A DNA stretch of 64,000 nt from Streptomyces capitiformicae (GTDB lineage Bacteria > Actinomycetota > Actinomycetes > Streptomycetales > Streptomycetaceae). A program made the translations under genes and the position numbers. Numbering within the stretch: the first letter of the stretch is position 1; every line of letters begins with the position of its first letter. Under the pieces are notes generated by a model. It saw nothing but the letters and a program-made list of their open reading frames with translations, searched no databases and was not told where the DNA came from. Shown piece after piece: positions 36,084 to 44,991 of this stretch. The DNA is taken from the NCBI RefSeq assembly GCF_002214185.1, contig NZ_CP022161.1:5091486-5155485 (forward strand), given 5' to 3'.

Positions 36084-36096
36084 CCCCGGGGCGGCC
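36062..36096. terminator. Hairpin between converging rmlA and the P450-like gene
   Basis: Perfect 11-base arms GGCCGCCCCGG (36062-36072) and CCGGGGCGGCC (36086-36096) with a 13-base loop overlap the rmlA stop codon and end just before the converging gene's stop. No T-tract follows, as is usual in Streptomyces. Confidence 0.6.
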
Positions 36097-36101
36097 CACG
36101 A

Positions 36102-37424
36102 TCATGAGTTGCCGACGGCTGCGGGGAAGCGCAGCACACCACGGGTGAGGGGCGACCTGAGACGGCGCAGTACCTCGCCCGTACGGCTGATCTGCGGGAC
36201 TGCGGTCACGATGGCCCGCAGTCCCGCCTCCGCCTGCAGCCGGACCAGCGGACCGACAAGGCCGGTCCAGACGCCCTCGGCGTGCACGAAGTGGCGGGCG
36301 CGGGTCGCCCTTCGAAGGTCGAAGCGATCGGGAGCCTCGTGAACCGAGGGGTCACGCTGGGCCGCTTCGATCAGTACCACCACTTCCTCGCCCACGGCGA
36401 TCGTGTTGCCGGCGAGCTCGAACTCCTCACGCGCGTACAGCCGGTGAAGCCGGACCGGCGGCGCGTATCGAAGTGTCTCGTCGATCGCCGCGGGCACGAG
36501 ACCCGGATCCGCGCGGAGCAGTTCCCACTGGTCGGGATGGTCCAGCAGCGCGTCAACCGCGTTGCAGAGCAGATCGACGGCCAGCTCGGTGCCGCCCGTC
36601 GCGAGCAGCGCGCTCACCGTGTGGACGTCCACATCGAGGGGTGACCCGTGAGCTGTCGCAGTGCCCAGCAGTCGCGCGACGACACTGTCGTCTCCTGTTG
36701 CCACGCCGCCGTCGCCGGCCGCACCGATCACCTCGGTGAGCAGCCCGGCCAGCTCGGGCATCGTGGTCGTCAGCCGTCGGGCCGTGTCCGGACCGGGCGG
36801 GCACAGCGTCGCGTCCAGCGCGCCCACGGCCTGCTCACCCAGGAGCGCGAATCGGGCACCGTGCCGCGACTGCGGCTCCATGCCGAGCAGCAGCCCGGTG
36901 AACGCCACCACAGCCGGCCGGACGAGATCGGCCATCAGGTCGAACCGCTCCCCCAGGCCGTCGATACGGTCGAGGAAGATCCGGGCGGCAGCCGCCCGCC
37001 ACCGCTCCGAAGCCGCGGTGTCCGCGATCGCGGATGCCGCCCAGCCCCGCAGCCGCTCGTACTCGTGCCGGTCCAGCTCGGTCGACAGCCCTGCGAGGGG
37101 CAGCACGTCCCGCAGCCCGGGTACCACCCACGGGGCGGGCTGCCCCACGTCGAGCGGCACCCAGCCCGCACTGGGGCTCGGGGTCAGCCGGGGATCGTCC
37201 AGGACCGCCGAGACCTGCTCGTGGTCGGCCGTCACCCAGGCTTGGGCACTGCTCCAGAAGAGGGCACCCCGCTCGCGGGCCGCGTGCCCGACGGCGCGCG
37301 GGTCGTCGTCGGACGCCCGCAGCACGAGCGCGTACGGATCGCCCTTGGTTCCCATGATCCATTGGGCACCCCGCAGAGTCAGCAGGACGTGCCCCAGTTC
37401 GTTCTCGCTCAGAGTCGCCACCAT
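36102..37424 (-). CDS. Cysteine-less P450-like glycosyltransferase activator (DesVIII/EryCII type)
   Basis: 440 residues aligned over the whole P450 fold: an I-helix analogue in LLATGGTELAVDLLCNAVD, ExxR in IDETLRY and RFDLRRATRARHF before the haem loop. Where P450s carry the FGxGxHxCLG cysteine, this protein has EGVWTGLVGPLVRLQAE, with no cysteine. It therefore cannot be a normal P450. Loss of the haem thiolate is the mark of auxiliary proteins (DesVIII, EryCII, TylMIII) that stabilise a partner glycosyltransferase; such a glycosyltransferase gene lies 1.2 kb away. ATG at 37424 with a short GGGG upstream; the open frame extends to 37535. Confidence 0.85.
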   Translation of the reverse strand: MVATLSENELGHVLLTLRGAQWIMGTKGDPYALVLRASDDDPRAVGHAARERGALFWSSAQAWVTADHEQVSAVLDDPRLTPSPSAGWVPLDVGQPAPWVVPGLRDVLPLAGLSTELDRHEYERLRGWAASAIADTAASERWRAAAARIFLDRIDGLGERFDLMADLVRPAVVAFTGLLLGMEPQSRHGARFALLGEQAVGALDATLCPPGPDTARRLTTTMPELAGLLTEVIGAAGDGGVATGDDSVVARLLGTATAHGSPLDVDVHTVSALLATGGTELAVDLLCNAVDALLDHPDQWELLRADPGLVPAAIDETLRYAPPVRLHRLYAREEFELAGNTIAVGEEVVVLIEAAQRDPSVHEAPDRFDLRRATRARHFVHAEGVWTGLVGPLVRLQAEAGLRAIVTAVPQISRTGEVLRRLRSPLTRGVLRFPAAVGNS

Positions 37425-37654
37425 GCCCCGGACGCTAGGTGAGGCTGATCTCAGACTCCTCGACACCGCCTGTACCGAACCGGCACAGCGCCCGGAGCCG
37501 TCGAGCGGGACGCGAGTGATCCACGAGCGGGCCACCAGGAATCCTCCAGCGACATTCCAGGGACATTCCAGACGGGCGCAGGGGACCGTCGAGCCGTACG
37601 GGAGTTCAGAAGGCGTCGGCCGGTCCTCGAAGTCCGCCTGCCACGCTCGCAGAC

Positions 37655-38632
37655 ATGAATATCTTGGTCACCGGCGCGGCCGGGTTCATCGGTTCGGCGT
37701 ACGTCAGGATGCTGCTCGACGCCCACTCCCCGCCGCACGTCACCGTGCTGGACAAGCTCACGTACGCGGGCTCGCTCGCCAACCTCGACCTGGGCCGTCC
37801 CGGCCTGAGGTTCGTCCAGGGCGACATCTGCGACACCGCCCTGGTGGATCGGCTGATGGCCGAGGCCGACCAGGTGGTGCACTTCGCCGCCGAGTCGCAC
37901 GTGGACCGGTCGATCACGGGCCCGGAGGATTTCGTACGGACCAACGTGCTGGGGACGCACGTACTCCTGGACGCCGCTCTGCGGCACGGCGTCGGACCCT
38001 TCGTGCACGTGTCGACGGACGAGGTGTACGGCTCCATAGCCTCGGGCTCGTGGACCGAGGACCACCCGCTCGCCCCCAACTCCCCCTACTCCGCCGCCAA
38101 GGCCTCCTCCGACCTGCTCGCCCTGGCCTGTCACCGCACCCACGGCCTGGACGTGCGCGTCACCCGGTGTTCGAACAACTACGGGCCGCGCCAGTTCCCG
38201 GAGAAGATCATCCCGCTGTTCGTCACCAACCTCCTGGACGGCGAGCCGGTCCCGCTGTACGGCGAGGGCACGAACGTACGGGAATGGGTCCATGTCGAGG
38301 ACCACTGCCATGGAGTGGAGGCGGTACGCGCCCACGGCCGCGCCGGGGAGATCTATCACCTGGGAGGCGGCACCGAACTGACCAACCGCGAGCTGACCGG
38401 GCTGCTCCTGGATGCCTGCGGGGCCGACTGGAGCAGTGTGCGCCGGGTTCCCGACCGCAAGGGTCACGACCTGCGCTACTCACTCGACGACGGCAAGGCC
38501 CGCCGGGAACTCGGCTACCGCCCCCGGCACGACTTCGCCGCGGGTCTGGCGGCCACAGTCTCCTGGTACCGCGACCACCGTGCCTGGTGGGAACCCCTCA
38601 AACGCGGAACGCGCCCGCTGTCGGTCGGCTGA
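37655..38632 (+). CDS. rmlB: dTDP-glucose 4,6-dehydratase
   Basis: 325 residues. NAD loop TGAAGFIGSAYVRMLL, FAAESHVDRSI, the active-site HVSTDEVYGSI with Asp-Glu, catalytic YSAAKASSD (YxxxK) and NNYGPRQFPEKIIPLF. It makes dTDP-4-keto-6-deoxyglucose for the 2,3-dehydratase. The ATG at 37655 is fixed by the family N-terminus (MNILVTGAAG), though no clear Shine-Dalgarno sequence is present. It is divergent from the P450-like gene and convergent with the glycosyltransferase gene. Confidence 0.96.
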   Translation: MNILVTGAAGFIGSAYVRMLLDAHSPPHVTVLDKLTYAGSLANLDLGRPGLRFVQGDICDTALVDRLMAEADQVVHFAAESHVDRSITGPEDFVRTNVLGTHVLLDAALRHGVGPFVHVSTDEVYGSIASGSWTEDHPLAPNSPYSAAKASSDLLALACHRTHGLDVRVTRCSNNYGPRQFPEKIIPLFVTNLLDGEPVPLYGEGTNVREWVHVEDHCHGVEAVRAHGRAGEIYHLGGGTELTNRELTGLLLDACGADWSSVRRVPDRKGHDLRYSLDDGKARRELGYRPRHDFAAGLAATVSWYRDHRAWWEPLKRGTRPLSVG

Positions 38633-38640
38633 CAGCGGGC
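38613..38640. terminator. Bidirectional terminator between converging rmlB and the glycosyltransferase gene
   Basis: Perfect 10-base inverted repeat GCCCGCTGTC (38613-38622) and GACAGCGGGC (38631-38640) with an 8-base loop. It overlaps the rmlB stop codon and lies 31 bases past the converging glycosyltransferase stop. Confidence 0.7.
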
Positions 38641-38670
38641 GCGGCCCGTCCGGGCCCTGGCGTTCTCCGG

Positions 38671-39966
38671 CTACGCCGGTCGCCGGTGCGCGGCGGTCAG
38701 TCGCTCCAGTTCCGGGATGAGGTCGGTCGGCGCGGGCGTTGCACGGATCTCCGCGCCCAGCGCCGCCGCCTTCTCCGCGTACGCCGAATCGTCCAGCACC
38801 CGCGCCACGGCGTCCCGGATCTTCTCGGGAGCCGCGTCCGCCGGCAGGGTCAGGCCCGCTCCGGCCTCGTCGATCAGCTCAGCTCTGGGAACGCCGTCCC
38901 ACACATCGCTGGCCACGAGTACCTGCGGTACGCCATGCACCAGAGCGTTCTGCCAGGTGCCGTAGCCGCCGTGGTGAACGATGGCCGAGCAGCTCGGCAG
39001 CAGCTCGTTCAGCGGCACGAAGTCGACGGCCCGCACGTTGTCGGGCAGGGTGCCGACAGCGGCCAGCTGCTCGGGCGACAGCGTCGCCACGACTTCGGCG
39101 TCCAGTTCCGCGAGCGCTTCGAGCAGGGTCGAGGCCGATGCCTGGCCTCCGCCCTGCACATCGCGGAAGGAGAGCCCGAGGGTCAGGCAGACCCGCCGCC
39201 GCTTCGGCGGTTCGCGCAGCCAGTCAGGCACAACGGACGGTCCGTTGTACGGGATGTGCCGGACCGGGACATACGGGTGGTCCACGGCCAGGCGCATCGA
39301 GGAGGGCGTGGGGTCGATGGTCCACTGCCCGACCACCAGTTCCTCGGAGAACTCGCCCCCGTAGCCGGCGCTCGCCCGGGTGAGCCACTCGGCGAGCGGG
39401 TCCTCCCGCAGCTCGGGGTCGCGGCGGTCGACCTCGGCCAGGTAGCTCTCCCGCATCCGGCCCACGAGGTCCAGGCCGTACAGCAGCCGGGCGTGTGCCG
39501 CGCCGCATGCCTGGGCCGCCACGGCGGCGCCCATCATGACCGTGTCCCAGATGACCAGGTCGGGCTGCCAGCGCCGGCCCAGGTCCACCAGGTCGTCGAT
39601 CGTCCGCTCGGCGGAGAAGTTCTGGAACACGGTCGAGGTCATCACCGTGAACACGCCGTGGGTGAAGTCGTAGGTGAGTTTCTCGGGGCGCAGTTCCTGG
39701 AACCGCATCAGGTCCTGCGGGTTGGGCGGGTCGGCGAGCCGCGCGGCGGCTGCCTCGTACTGCTGGCGGGCGACCTCCATCCCCGCCTCCGCCGCGAGCG
39801 GCGGCCCCACCGGCACCGCGGTGAGGCCGGTCGCGGCGATGTCGTCCACGAGATCCGGTTGGCTGGCGACACAGACCTCGTGCCCGGCGGCACGCAGGGC
39901 CCACGCCAGCGGGGCCTGAACGAAGAAGTGTGTCTTGACAGCCAGTGTCACGAAGAGTACGCGCAT
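38671..39966 (-). CDS. Activator-dependent macrolide-type glycosyltransferase (GT1, GT-B fold)
   Basis: 431 residues. The N-terminus MRVLFVTLAVKTHFFVQAPL and the C-terminal nucleotide-sugar motif VDFVPLNELLPSCSAIVHHGGYGTW place it with EryCIII/DesVII-type enzymes that transfer deoxysugars to polyketide aglycones. These enzymes need a P450-like partner, which is encoded at 36102-37424. ATG at 39966 is chosen by conservation, since upstream Shine-Dalgarno evidence is weak. Its C-terminal tail resembles the glycosyltransferase fragment in the pseudogene at 27734-27964, suggesting the cluster once had two. Confidence 0.93.
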   Translation of the reverse strand: MRVLFVTLAVKTHFFVQAPLAWALRAAGHEVCVASQPDLVDDIAATGLTAVPVGPPLAAEAGMEVARQQYEAAAARLADPPNPQDLMRFQELRPEKLTYDFTHGVFTVMTSTVFQNFSAERTIDDLVDLGRRWQPDLVIWDTVMMGAAVAAQACGAAHARLLYGLDLVGRMRESYLAEVDRRDPELREDPLAEWLTRASAGYGGEFSEELVVGQWTIDPTPSSMRLAVDHPYVPVRHIPYNGPSVVPDWLREPPKRRRVCLTLGLSFRDVQGGGQASASTLLEALAELDAEVVATLSPEQLAAVGTLPDNVRAVDFVPLNELLPSCSAIVHHGGYGTWQNALVHGVPQVLVASDVWDGVPRAELIDEAGAGLTLPADAAPEKIRDAVARVLDDSAYAEKAAALGAEIRATPAPTDLIPELERLTAAHRRPA

Positions 39967-40382
39967 GGCCAAAACGCTAGAGGCGCGACCTCAATGCCTC
40001 CTCGACGATCGTTGGTCGGCCTTCGTCGGACGAACGCGAGGGATACGGGGACGGGGGGATGCGGGGATGCCCCGGCACGGGTGTCGAGGAGCCCACGACT
40101 CCTCCCCCCGATGCTCCTGGTCGATCGACTAGAGCTGCCGGGCCTTCCTGGTCAGCGGCCGGACACGCGTGCTGGTCTGGAGTTCCCCCGATCGATCGAT
40201 ACGAGCGTGGGGACCCGCTTCGACTGCGAGCCGGCCGTGACTGAGCAGCCGAACGCCGAACGGGGCCCGGGCATCCGGCACACCGTCGCCCAGGGGATCA
40301 TCACCACGGACCACTCCGGCGTCACCGAAGGCCGCATCAGCTCGATCAGGAACCTCCGTCACGCCCCTTGGCTCATCCACGC
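39967..40382. other. Intergenic region at the probable right border of the metabolite cluster
   Basis: About 416 bases between the glycosyltransferase start and the MBL-fold gene stop. Short frames exist on both strands, but none has a recognisable product or convincing start. No repeat or RNA gene was seen. The region probably holds the glycosyltransferase promoter and marks the change from cluster genes to conserved chromosomal genes. Confidence 0.6.
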
Positions 40383-41642
40383 TCAGGCTTCATCCACCAG
40401 ATCGAGGTCCCCACGACTCGCATGCGCAGCAACCTCCGGAACAGGCCACCTGCGGTCAGGCACGTACCCCACACCCCGCCACCACGCCTCGACAGGCAGC
40501 ACCCCAGCGGGCTCGAACGGCTGCCCCGGAACAGGTAGAGCAACCGCCTGCCCCACCCCATCAGCAGCAGCCTTGGTCCACTCACCAGGCTCAGCCCATG
40601 GATGGCCCGCCAAGATGAAAGTCCCCCAGTGGATCGGCAGCAGCACCCCACTCACTTCCCCTTGCTGCAGATCAAGATGCGACTGAACCCCCTGAACAGG
40701 ACTCATGTGAATGTCCGGCCACGCACCCGGCAGCGGCATGGAATCCGTGTGGTTCTTGGGCCAGAACTCGCTGTAGGCGCCGATCTGAATCATGGTGATG
40801 TCGAACGGCCCGTGCTCCGCGCCGATGTCCTTGAAGCCCTTGAAGTACCCGGTGTCCCCGCTGTGATAGATCCGGTGCTCGTCACCGGCGACGGCCCAGG
40901 AGGCCCACAGCGTGTGCTGGGTGTTGCGCAGTCCCCGGCCGCAGAAGTGGCGGGCAGGGGTGGCGGTCAGGGTGAGACCGCCGACCTTCGTCGCCTCGTG
41001 CCAGTCCAGCTCGCGGATCCGTCCCTCGGAGACACCCCAGTGCTCCAGATGGGCGCCGACGCCGAGCGGCACCGCGAAGACCGTGTCCGTGCCGGCCAGC
41101 TCCTTGATCGTGGGCATGTCCAGGTGGTCGTAGTGGTCGTGCGAGATGACGACGACATCGACCGGCCCGAGCGCTGCCAGCGGCAGGGGCACGGGGTGCA
41201 GCCGCTTGGGCCCGGCGAAGGCGAACGGGGAACACCGCTCACCCCAGACGGGGTCGAACAGCACCCGATGCCCGTCGATCTCCGCGAGCACACTCGAGTG
41301 ACCCATCCAAGTGATCCGCAAGCCGCTCACAGGCGGCTTGGCAAGGTCGGCGACGGTCGTGGAGTGCACCGGAATCAAACCGGCCGGGGCGCGCCGAAGG
41401 CGCTCCTCCTTGCGGAACTGGCTCTTCGCCATCTCCAGCGCGACACCGCCGGAGGGACGGACCCGGGCGCCCTCGGGATTCACGAAGGCACCGCCCGCGA
41501 AATGCGGGGATCTACGGATCCGCTCCAGCCGAGCACCGCTGGGGTCCGCGCCGAAGGCGGCTGGCTGCACGGCACGCAGCCCCGAGCTCAGGGAACGGGA
41601 ACCGGACACGGCACCTCCTGATGATTCGCTGAGGCATTCCAT
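40383..41642 (-). CDS. MBL-fold metallo-hydrolase (NAPE-PLD/UlaG-like)
   Basis: 419 residues. The metallo-beta-lactamase zinc motif HDHYDH occurs in VVVISHDHYDHLDMPTI, with downstream ligands in ATPARHFCGRG, YHSGDTGYF and LPIHWGTF. The pattern fits the NAPE-PLD/UlaG branch, which hydrolyses phosphodiesters or lactones. An approximately 70-residue N-terminal region precedes the fold. ATG at 41642 follows GGAAGGGCGG. It shows no link to the sugar genes and probably belongs to the chromosomal backbone. Confidence 0.88.
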   Translation of the reverse strand: MECLSESSGGAVSGSRSLSSGLRAVQPAAFGADPSGARLERIRRSPHFAGGAFVNPEGARVRPSGGVALEMAKSQFRKEERLRRAPAGLIPVHSTTVADLAKPPVSGLRITWMGHSSVLAEIDGHRVLFDPVWGERCSPFAFAGPKRLHPVPLPLAALGPVDVVVISHDHYDHLDMPTIKELAGTDTVFAVPLGVGAHLEHWGVSEGRIRELDWHEATKVGGLTLTATPARHFCGRGLRNTQHTLWASWAVAGDEHRIYHSGDTGYFKGFKDIGAEHGPFDITMIQIGAYSEFWPKNHTDSMPLPGAWPDIHMSPVQGVQSHLDLQQGEVSGVLLPIHWGTFILAGHPWAEPGEWTKAAADGVGQAVALPVPGQPFEPAGVLPVEAWWRGVGYVPDRRWPVPEVAAHASRGDLDLVDEA

Positions 41643-41800
41643 TATGGTCCGCCCTTCCGACAGCGCCGGGCCAACCCGTCACTACTCACTGCCATACTGA
41701 CCAACGATTCAGTAGCCCCCGCTGTTCCCCCGTGTTCCCCCGTGTTCCCCCCTGTCCCCACCAGGCCGCCCCTTCCCCGGCCACGCCCGAGGAGCTCTCG

Positions 41801-42988
41801 ATGTCCTCCCCGTCCGCCCCCTTCCTGTCGCTCACCTGGACCGACCACGTCACAGGACAGCGGGGCTTTCTCGTCGTGGACCTGCTCGTACGCGGCGTCT
41901 CCAGCGGCGGCCTCCGAATGCGCCCGGGCTGCACCCTCGACGAGGTCACCGGCCTGGCCCGCGGTATGACCATGAAGGAGGCGCTCCACTACCACCCCGA
42001 CCACCGCTACATCCCCCTCGGCGGCGCCAAGGGCGGCATCGACTGCGACCCCCGGGCCCCGGAAGCGTACGGCGTCCTCGTCCGCTACATGCGCGCGATG
42101 CGCCCGTACATCGAGACCTTCTGGACGACCGGGGAGGACCTGGGCCTCACCCAGGACCTGGTGGACCGAGCGGCCGCCGAGGCCGGCCTCGTCTCGACGA
42201 TCCAGGCTGTCTATCCCCTCCTCGACGACGAGACGACGGCCCGCCGACGCCTGACGGACGCCTTCGCGGTCGAGGTCGACGGCATCGGCCTCGACGAGCT
42301 GGTCGGAGGCTGCGGCGTCGCCGAATCCGTACTCACCGCTCTGGACCGAGCCGGTATGCCACGCGCCGGAACCCGCGTCGCTGTGCAGGGCCTCGGAACC
42401 ATGGGCGGAGCCACCGCCCGCTTCCTGTCCCGGGCGGGCCTCACGATCGTCGCCGTCGCCGACATCAAGGGCACCGTCACCAACCCCGACGGCCTGGACA
42501 TCGAGACCCTGCTGGCCGCCCGCGACGCCTACGGCACGGTGGACCGCGCCGCCCTGCGCCCGGACGACCACGAAAGCGCGGGGGACGCCTGGCTCGCCGC
42601 CGAGGCCGACGTACTGGTACCGGCGGCCGTGTCGTACGCGATCACCCCGGACAACCAGCACCGGATCACCGCCCGACTGATCGCCGAGGCGGCCAACATG
42701 CCCGTCCTCCCGGAGGCAGAGAACCTGCTCGCCGCCCGCGGGGTGACGATCCTGCCGGACGTCGTGGTCAACTCCGCCACGAACGCCTGGTGGTGGTGGA
42801 CCCTCTTCGGCGACATCGCCCCCACCGCGGACGAGGCCTTCGCCCACATCCGCCACGCCATGCGCACCCTCGTCGACCAGATCCTCTCCCGCGCCGAGAC
42901 CGACGCCACGACCCCTCGGGCAGCCGCCCACGCCGTCGTCGCCGACCGGTTGCCGGTGATCGCGGCGCGGTTCGGCTGGTATCGGTGA
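41801..42988 (+). CDS. Glu/Leu/Phe/Val dehydrogenase family oxidoreductase
   Basis: 395 residues. GLFV-dehydrogenase features are GMTMKEALHYH, the catalytic lysine in PLGGAKGGIDCD, TGEDLGLTQD and the NAD-binding VQGLGTMGGATARFL, with AEAANMPVLPEAE and LPDVVVNSATNAWWWW near the end. It interconverts an amino acid and its 2-oxo acid; the substrate (for example valine or leucine) is not resolved. ATG at 41801 follows GAGGAG. Three 10-base GTTCCCCCGT-like repeats lie just upstream (about 41722-41757). A TetR regulator follows about 100 bases downstream. Confidence 0.88.
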   Translation: MSSPSAPFLSLTWTDHVTGQRGFLVVDLLVRGVSSGGLRMRPGCTLDEVTGLARGMTMKEALHYHPDHRYIPLGGAKGGIDCDPRAPEAYGVLVRYMRAMRPYIETFWTTGEDLGLTQDLVDRAAAEAGLVSTIQAVYPLLDDETTARRRLTDAFAVEVDGIGLDELVGGCGVAESVLTALDRAGMPRAGTRVAVQGLGTMGGATARFLSRAGLTIVAVADIKGTVTNPDGLDIETLLAARDAYGTVDRAALRPDDHESAGDAWLAAEADVLVPAAVSYAITPDNQHRITARLIAEAANMPVLPEAENLLAARGVTILPDVVVNSATNAWWWWTLFGDIAPTADEAFAHIRHAMRTLVDQILSRAETDATTPRAAAHAVVADRLPVIAARFGWYR

Positions 42989-43086
42989 GCGTCTCTGATC
43001 AGCCAAGTGATCCACAGGTTGCGGGATCGGTTGGACCGGTTCCAGGTCCCGCGGCGTTCACACACCGACGCAATAGGGTTGACCGC

Positions 43087-43686
43087 GTGACCAGGGTGCG
43101 GTTGAGCGTGGCCGAGCGGCGTGAAGAACTGCTCCGGGCCGCCATGGAACAGATCGAGGCGCGCGGCGTCGCGGCGGTACGCATCGCCGACGTGGCCGCC
43201 TCGCTCGGAGTGAGCAACGCCTTGGTGCTCTACCACTTCTGCACCAAGGAAAAGCTGGTGGCCGAGGCCTTCCGCTACGCGGCCGAGGACGACCTGGCCC
43301 ACCTGCGCAAACTACTGAGCCGCCGCACGACCGCCCTCCGCCGCCTCCGCGCAGCCATCCGCTGGTACGCCCCGACCGGCCAGGCCAAGGGCTGGCGCCT
43401 CTGGATAGAGGGCTGGGCCGTATCCCTGCGCGACCCCGCTCTGCGAGAGGTCACCCGCGACCTGGACACCCAGTGGAAGGCCGCGCTCACCGAGCTCATC
43501 GAAGCCGGCACAGCAGCCGGCGAATTCCACTGCCCCGACCCACCCGCGACGGCCCTACGCCTCACCGCCTTCCTCGACGGCCTGGCCGTACAAATGACCA
43601 CCCACGACGGAATCTCCCGCACCCGCGCCCAGGACTGGACCGACGAGGCCCTGTCCCGCGAACTGAACCTGGACCGCGAGCCCTGA
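43087..43686 (+). CDS. TetR-family transcriptional regulator
   Basis: 199 residues. The N-terminal HTH (ERREELLRAAMEQIEARGVA, IADVAASLGVSNALVLYHFCTKEKLV) is of TetR type, followed by a helical ligand-binding domain. The GTG at 43087 gives the usual short N-terminus and has AGGG upstream; the frame stays open to a GTG at 42985 that overlaps the dehydrogenase stop (GTGA), so a longer form is possible. It probably controls the dehydrogenase gene. Confidence 0.85.
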   Translation: MTRVRLSVAERREELLRAAMEQIEARGVAAVRIADVAASLGVSNALVLYHFCTKEKLVAEAFRYAAEDDLAHLRKLLSRRTTALRRLRAAIRWYAPTGQAKGWRLWIEGWAVSLRDPALREVTRDLDTQWKAALTELIEAGTAAGEFHCPDPPATALRLTAFLDGLAVQMTTHDGISRTRAQDWTDEALSRELNLDREP

Positions 43687-43809
43687 TACCCCGCCCCCTC
43701 CACAACGGCGGGCCGGCCACGCGACAACGGAAGGGCCCGTGCCGGTGCGTCACGCCCGTCGCGTAGAGCGGCCCCGAGAGCCTCAGCCCGTGAACCCCGG
43801 GCCGTAGGG

Positions 43810-44061
43810 CACCAAGCGACGGGCGGACACACCGGCACGGGCCTGCCCCCCAACGCACCGAGCACAAACCGCCCCAACCACCGGAGACCCCCGCACCAAG
43901 CAACCGACGGACGCACCAGCACCGCCCCAACCCCCAACGCACCCCACACAGCCCGGCCAACCACCGGAGACCCCCCACACCGAGCAACCGTCGGACGCAC
44001 CAGCACCGCCCCGCCCCACAGCCCGACGCACCCCCGCACGCCCCCGCCCAACCGCCGGAGG
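43810..44061. repeat. Three imperfect tandem copies of an 84-base repeat
   Basis: Units begin at 43810, 43894 and 43978 with CACCAAGCGAC, CACCAAGCAAC and CACCGAGCAAC. Each ends in CCAACCACCGGAGACC-like sequence, with an exact 84-base period. They fill the gap between the converging TetR gene and SGNH hydrolase gene. Minus-strand frames through them give 28-residue Trp/Cys/Gly-rich repeats with no family resemblance, so I treat the array as non-coding. Confidence 0.85.
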
Positions 44062-44074
44062 CACGAGGCAGGCC

Positions 44075-44893
44075 TCAGGCCACCGACCCGATCCGCATCT
44101 TGATGTCGTACGGCGACAGATGCCCCTTCGCCGACACATGGTCGCCGGAGGACTCCCCCCGCAGCCGCCGCCCGATCCACGGCACCAGATGGTCCCGCGC
44201 CCACTGGATGTTGTCGCGACGCACCTCGAACGTCCCCCGCGGCGGCAACGGAGGCCACGGCTGCTCAGGATCAGCCGGCACCTCGACACCCAGCACCTGC
44301 CCGGCCCGCAGCGCGACCCGCGTATGTCCTTCGGGCGAAAGATGCAACCGGTCGTCGTCCCAGGCCCGCCGATCCTGCACCGTCTTGAGCGACCACAGGT
44401 CCAGCACTGGGCAGCCGTACCGGTCCGCGATGGCCCGCACATGCCCGTTGTACGTGGCGATCTTGCCCCGCAGATGCCTCAGCACAGGCACATCACGCGT
44501 ATCGAAACCGGTGGTCACCATCACGGTCCCGATCGCCGACGTGAGCGTGGCAACCGCCCGCTCGAACCGCTCGGCGACCTCGTCGGGATCGGTGCCGGGC
44601 CGGATGATGTCATTGCCACCCGCGCAGAAGGAGATCAGATCGGGCGCGAGCTCCAGGGCCCGCGGCACCTGGTCCTCCACGATCTGGTCGAGAAGTTTCC
44701 CGCGCACGGCGAGGTTGGTGTAATCGAAGTCGCCCTCGGGCACCCGGTCCGCGAGAAGTACCGCGAACCGATCGGCCCAACCGACGAACGCCCCGTCGGG
44801 CCCGGGATCGCCGACGCCCTCGGTGAAGCTGTCCCCCACCGCAACGTACGACCCGATCACGTCTTTGCTGTCACTCTTCGAATCGTCTGCCAC
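44075..44893 (-). CDS. SGNH/GDSL-family hydrolase
   Basis: 272 residues. Block I is GDSFTEGVGDPG with the nucleophile Ser, the Gly block is LAVRGKL, block III is CAGGNDI and block V is DDRLHLSPEG with the catalytic Asp and His. There is no signal peptide, so it acts in the cytoplasm. GTG start at 44893; a GGAAGG lies somewhat far upstream. This is a common Streptomyces esterase or lipase type; the substrate is unknown. Confidence 0.9.
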   Translation of the reverse strand: MADDSKSDSKDVIGSYVAVGDSFTEGVGDPGPDGAFVGWADRFAVLLADRVPEGDFDYTNLAVRGKLLDQIVEDQVPRALELAPDLISFCAGGNDIIRPGTDPDEVAERFERAVATLTSAIGTVMVTTGFDTRDVPVLRHLRGKIATYNGHVRAIADRYGCPVLDLWSLKTVQDRRAWDDDRLHLSPEGHTRVALRAGQVLGVEVPADPEQPWPPLPPRGTFEVRRDNIQWARDHLVPWIGRRLRGESSGDHVSAKGHLSPYDIKMRIGSVA

Positions 44894-44991
44894 GTCGGCC
44901 CATGATTCACCTTCCGATGTGACCTACGCGACCGTAATAAGGGGTTGACGGCCGGTGAGATAGACCACGCGATCCGCCACAGCCCCCATCC

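Noticed and set aside
40129..40380. A short minus-strand frame in the cluster-border gap
   Set aside because: No recognisable domain, no ribosome binding site. A faint resemblance of the plus-strand translation to a transposase tail was too weak to annotate.
36661..40686. A 1,341-codon plus-strand open frame
   Set aside because: It runs antisense across the P450-like and glycosyltransferase genes and through rmlB in another frame. It is a product of GC-rich codon structure, with no family motifs.
43810..44061. 84-base repeats as a CRISPR array
   Set aside because: The repeats are contiguous and diverged with no unique spacers, and no cas genes are present.
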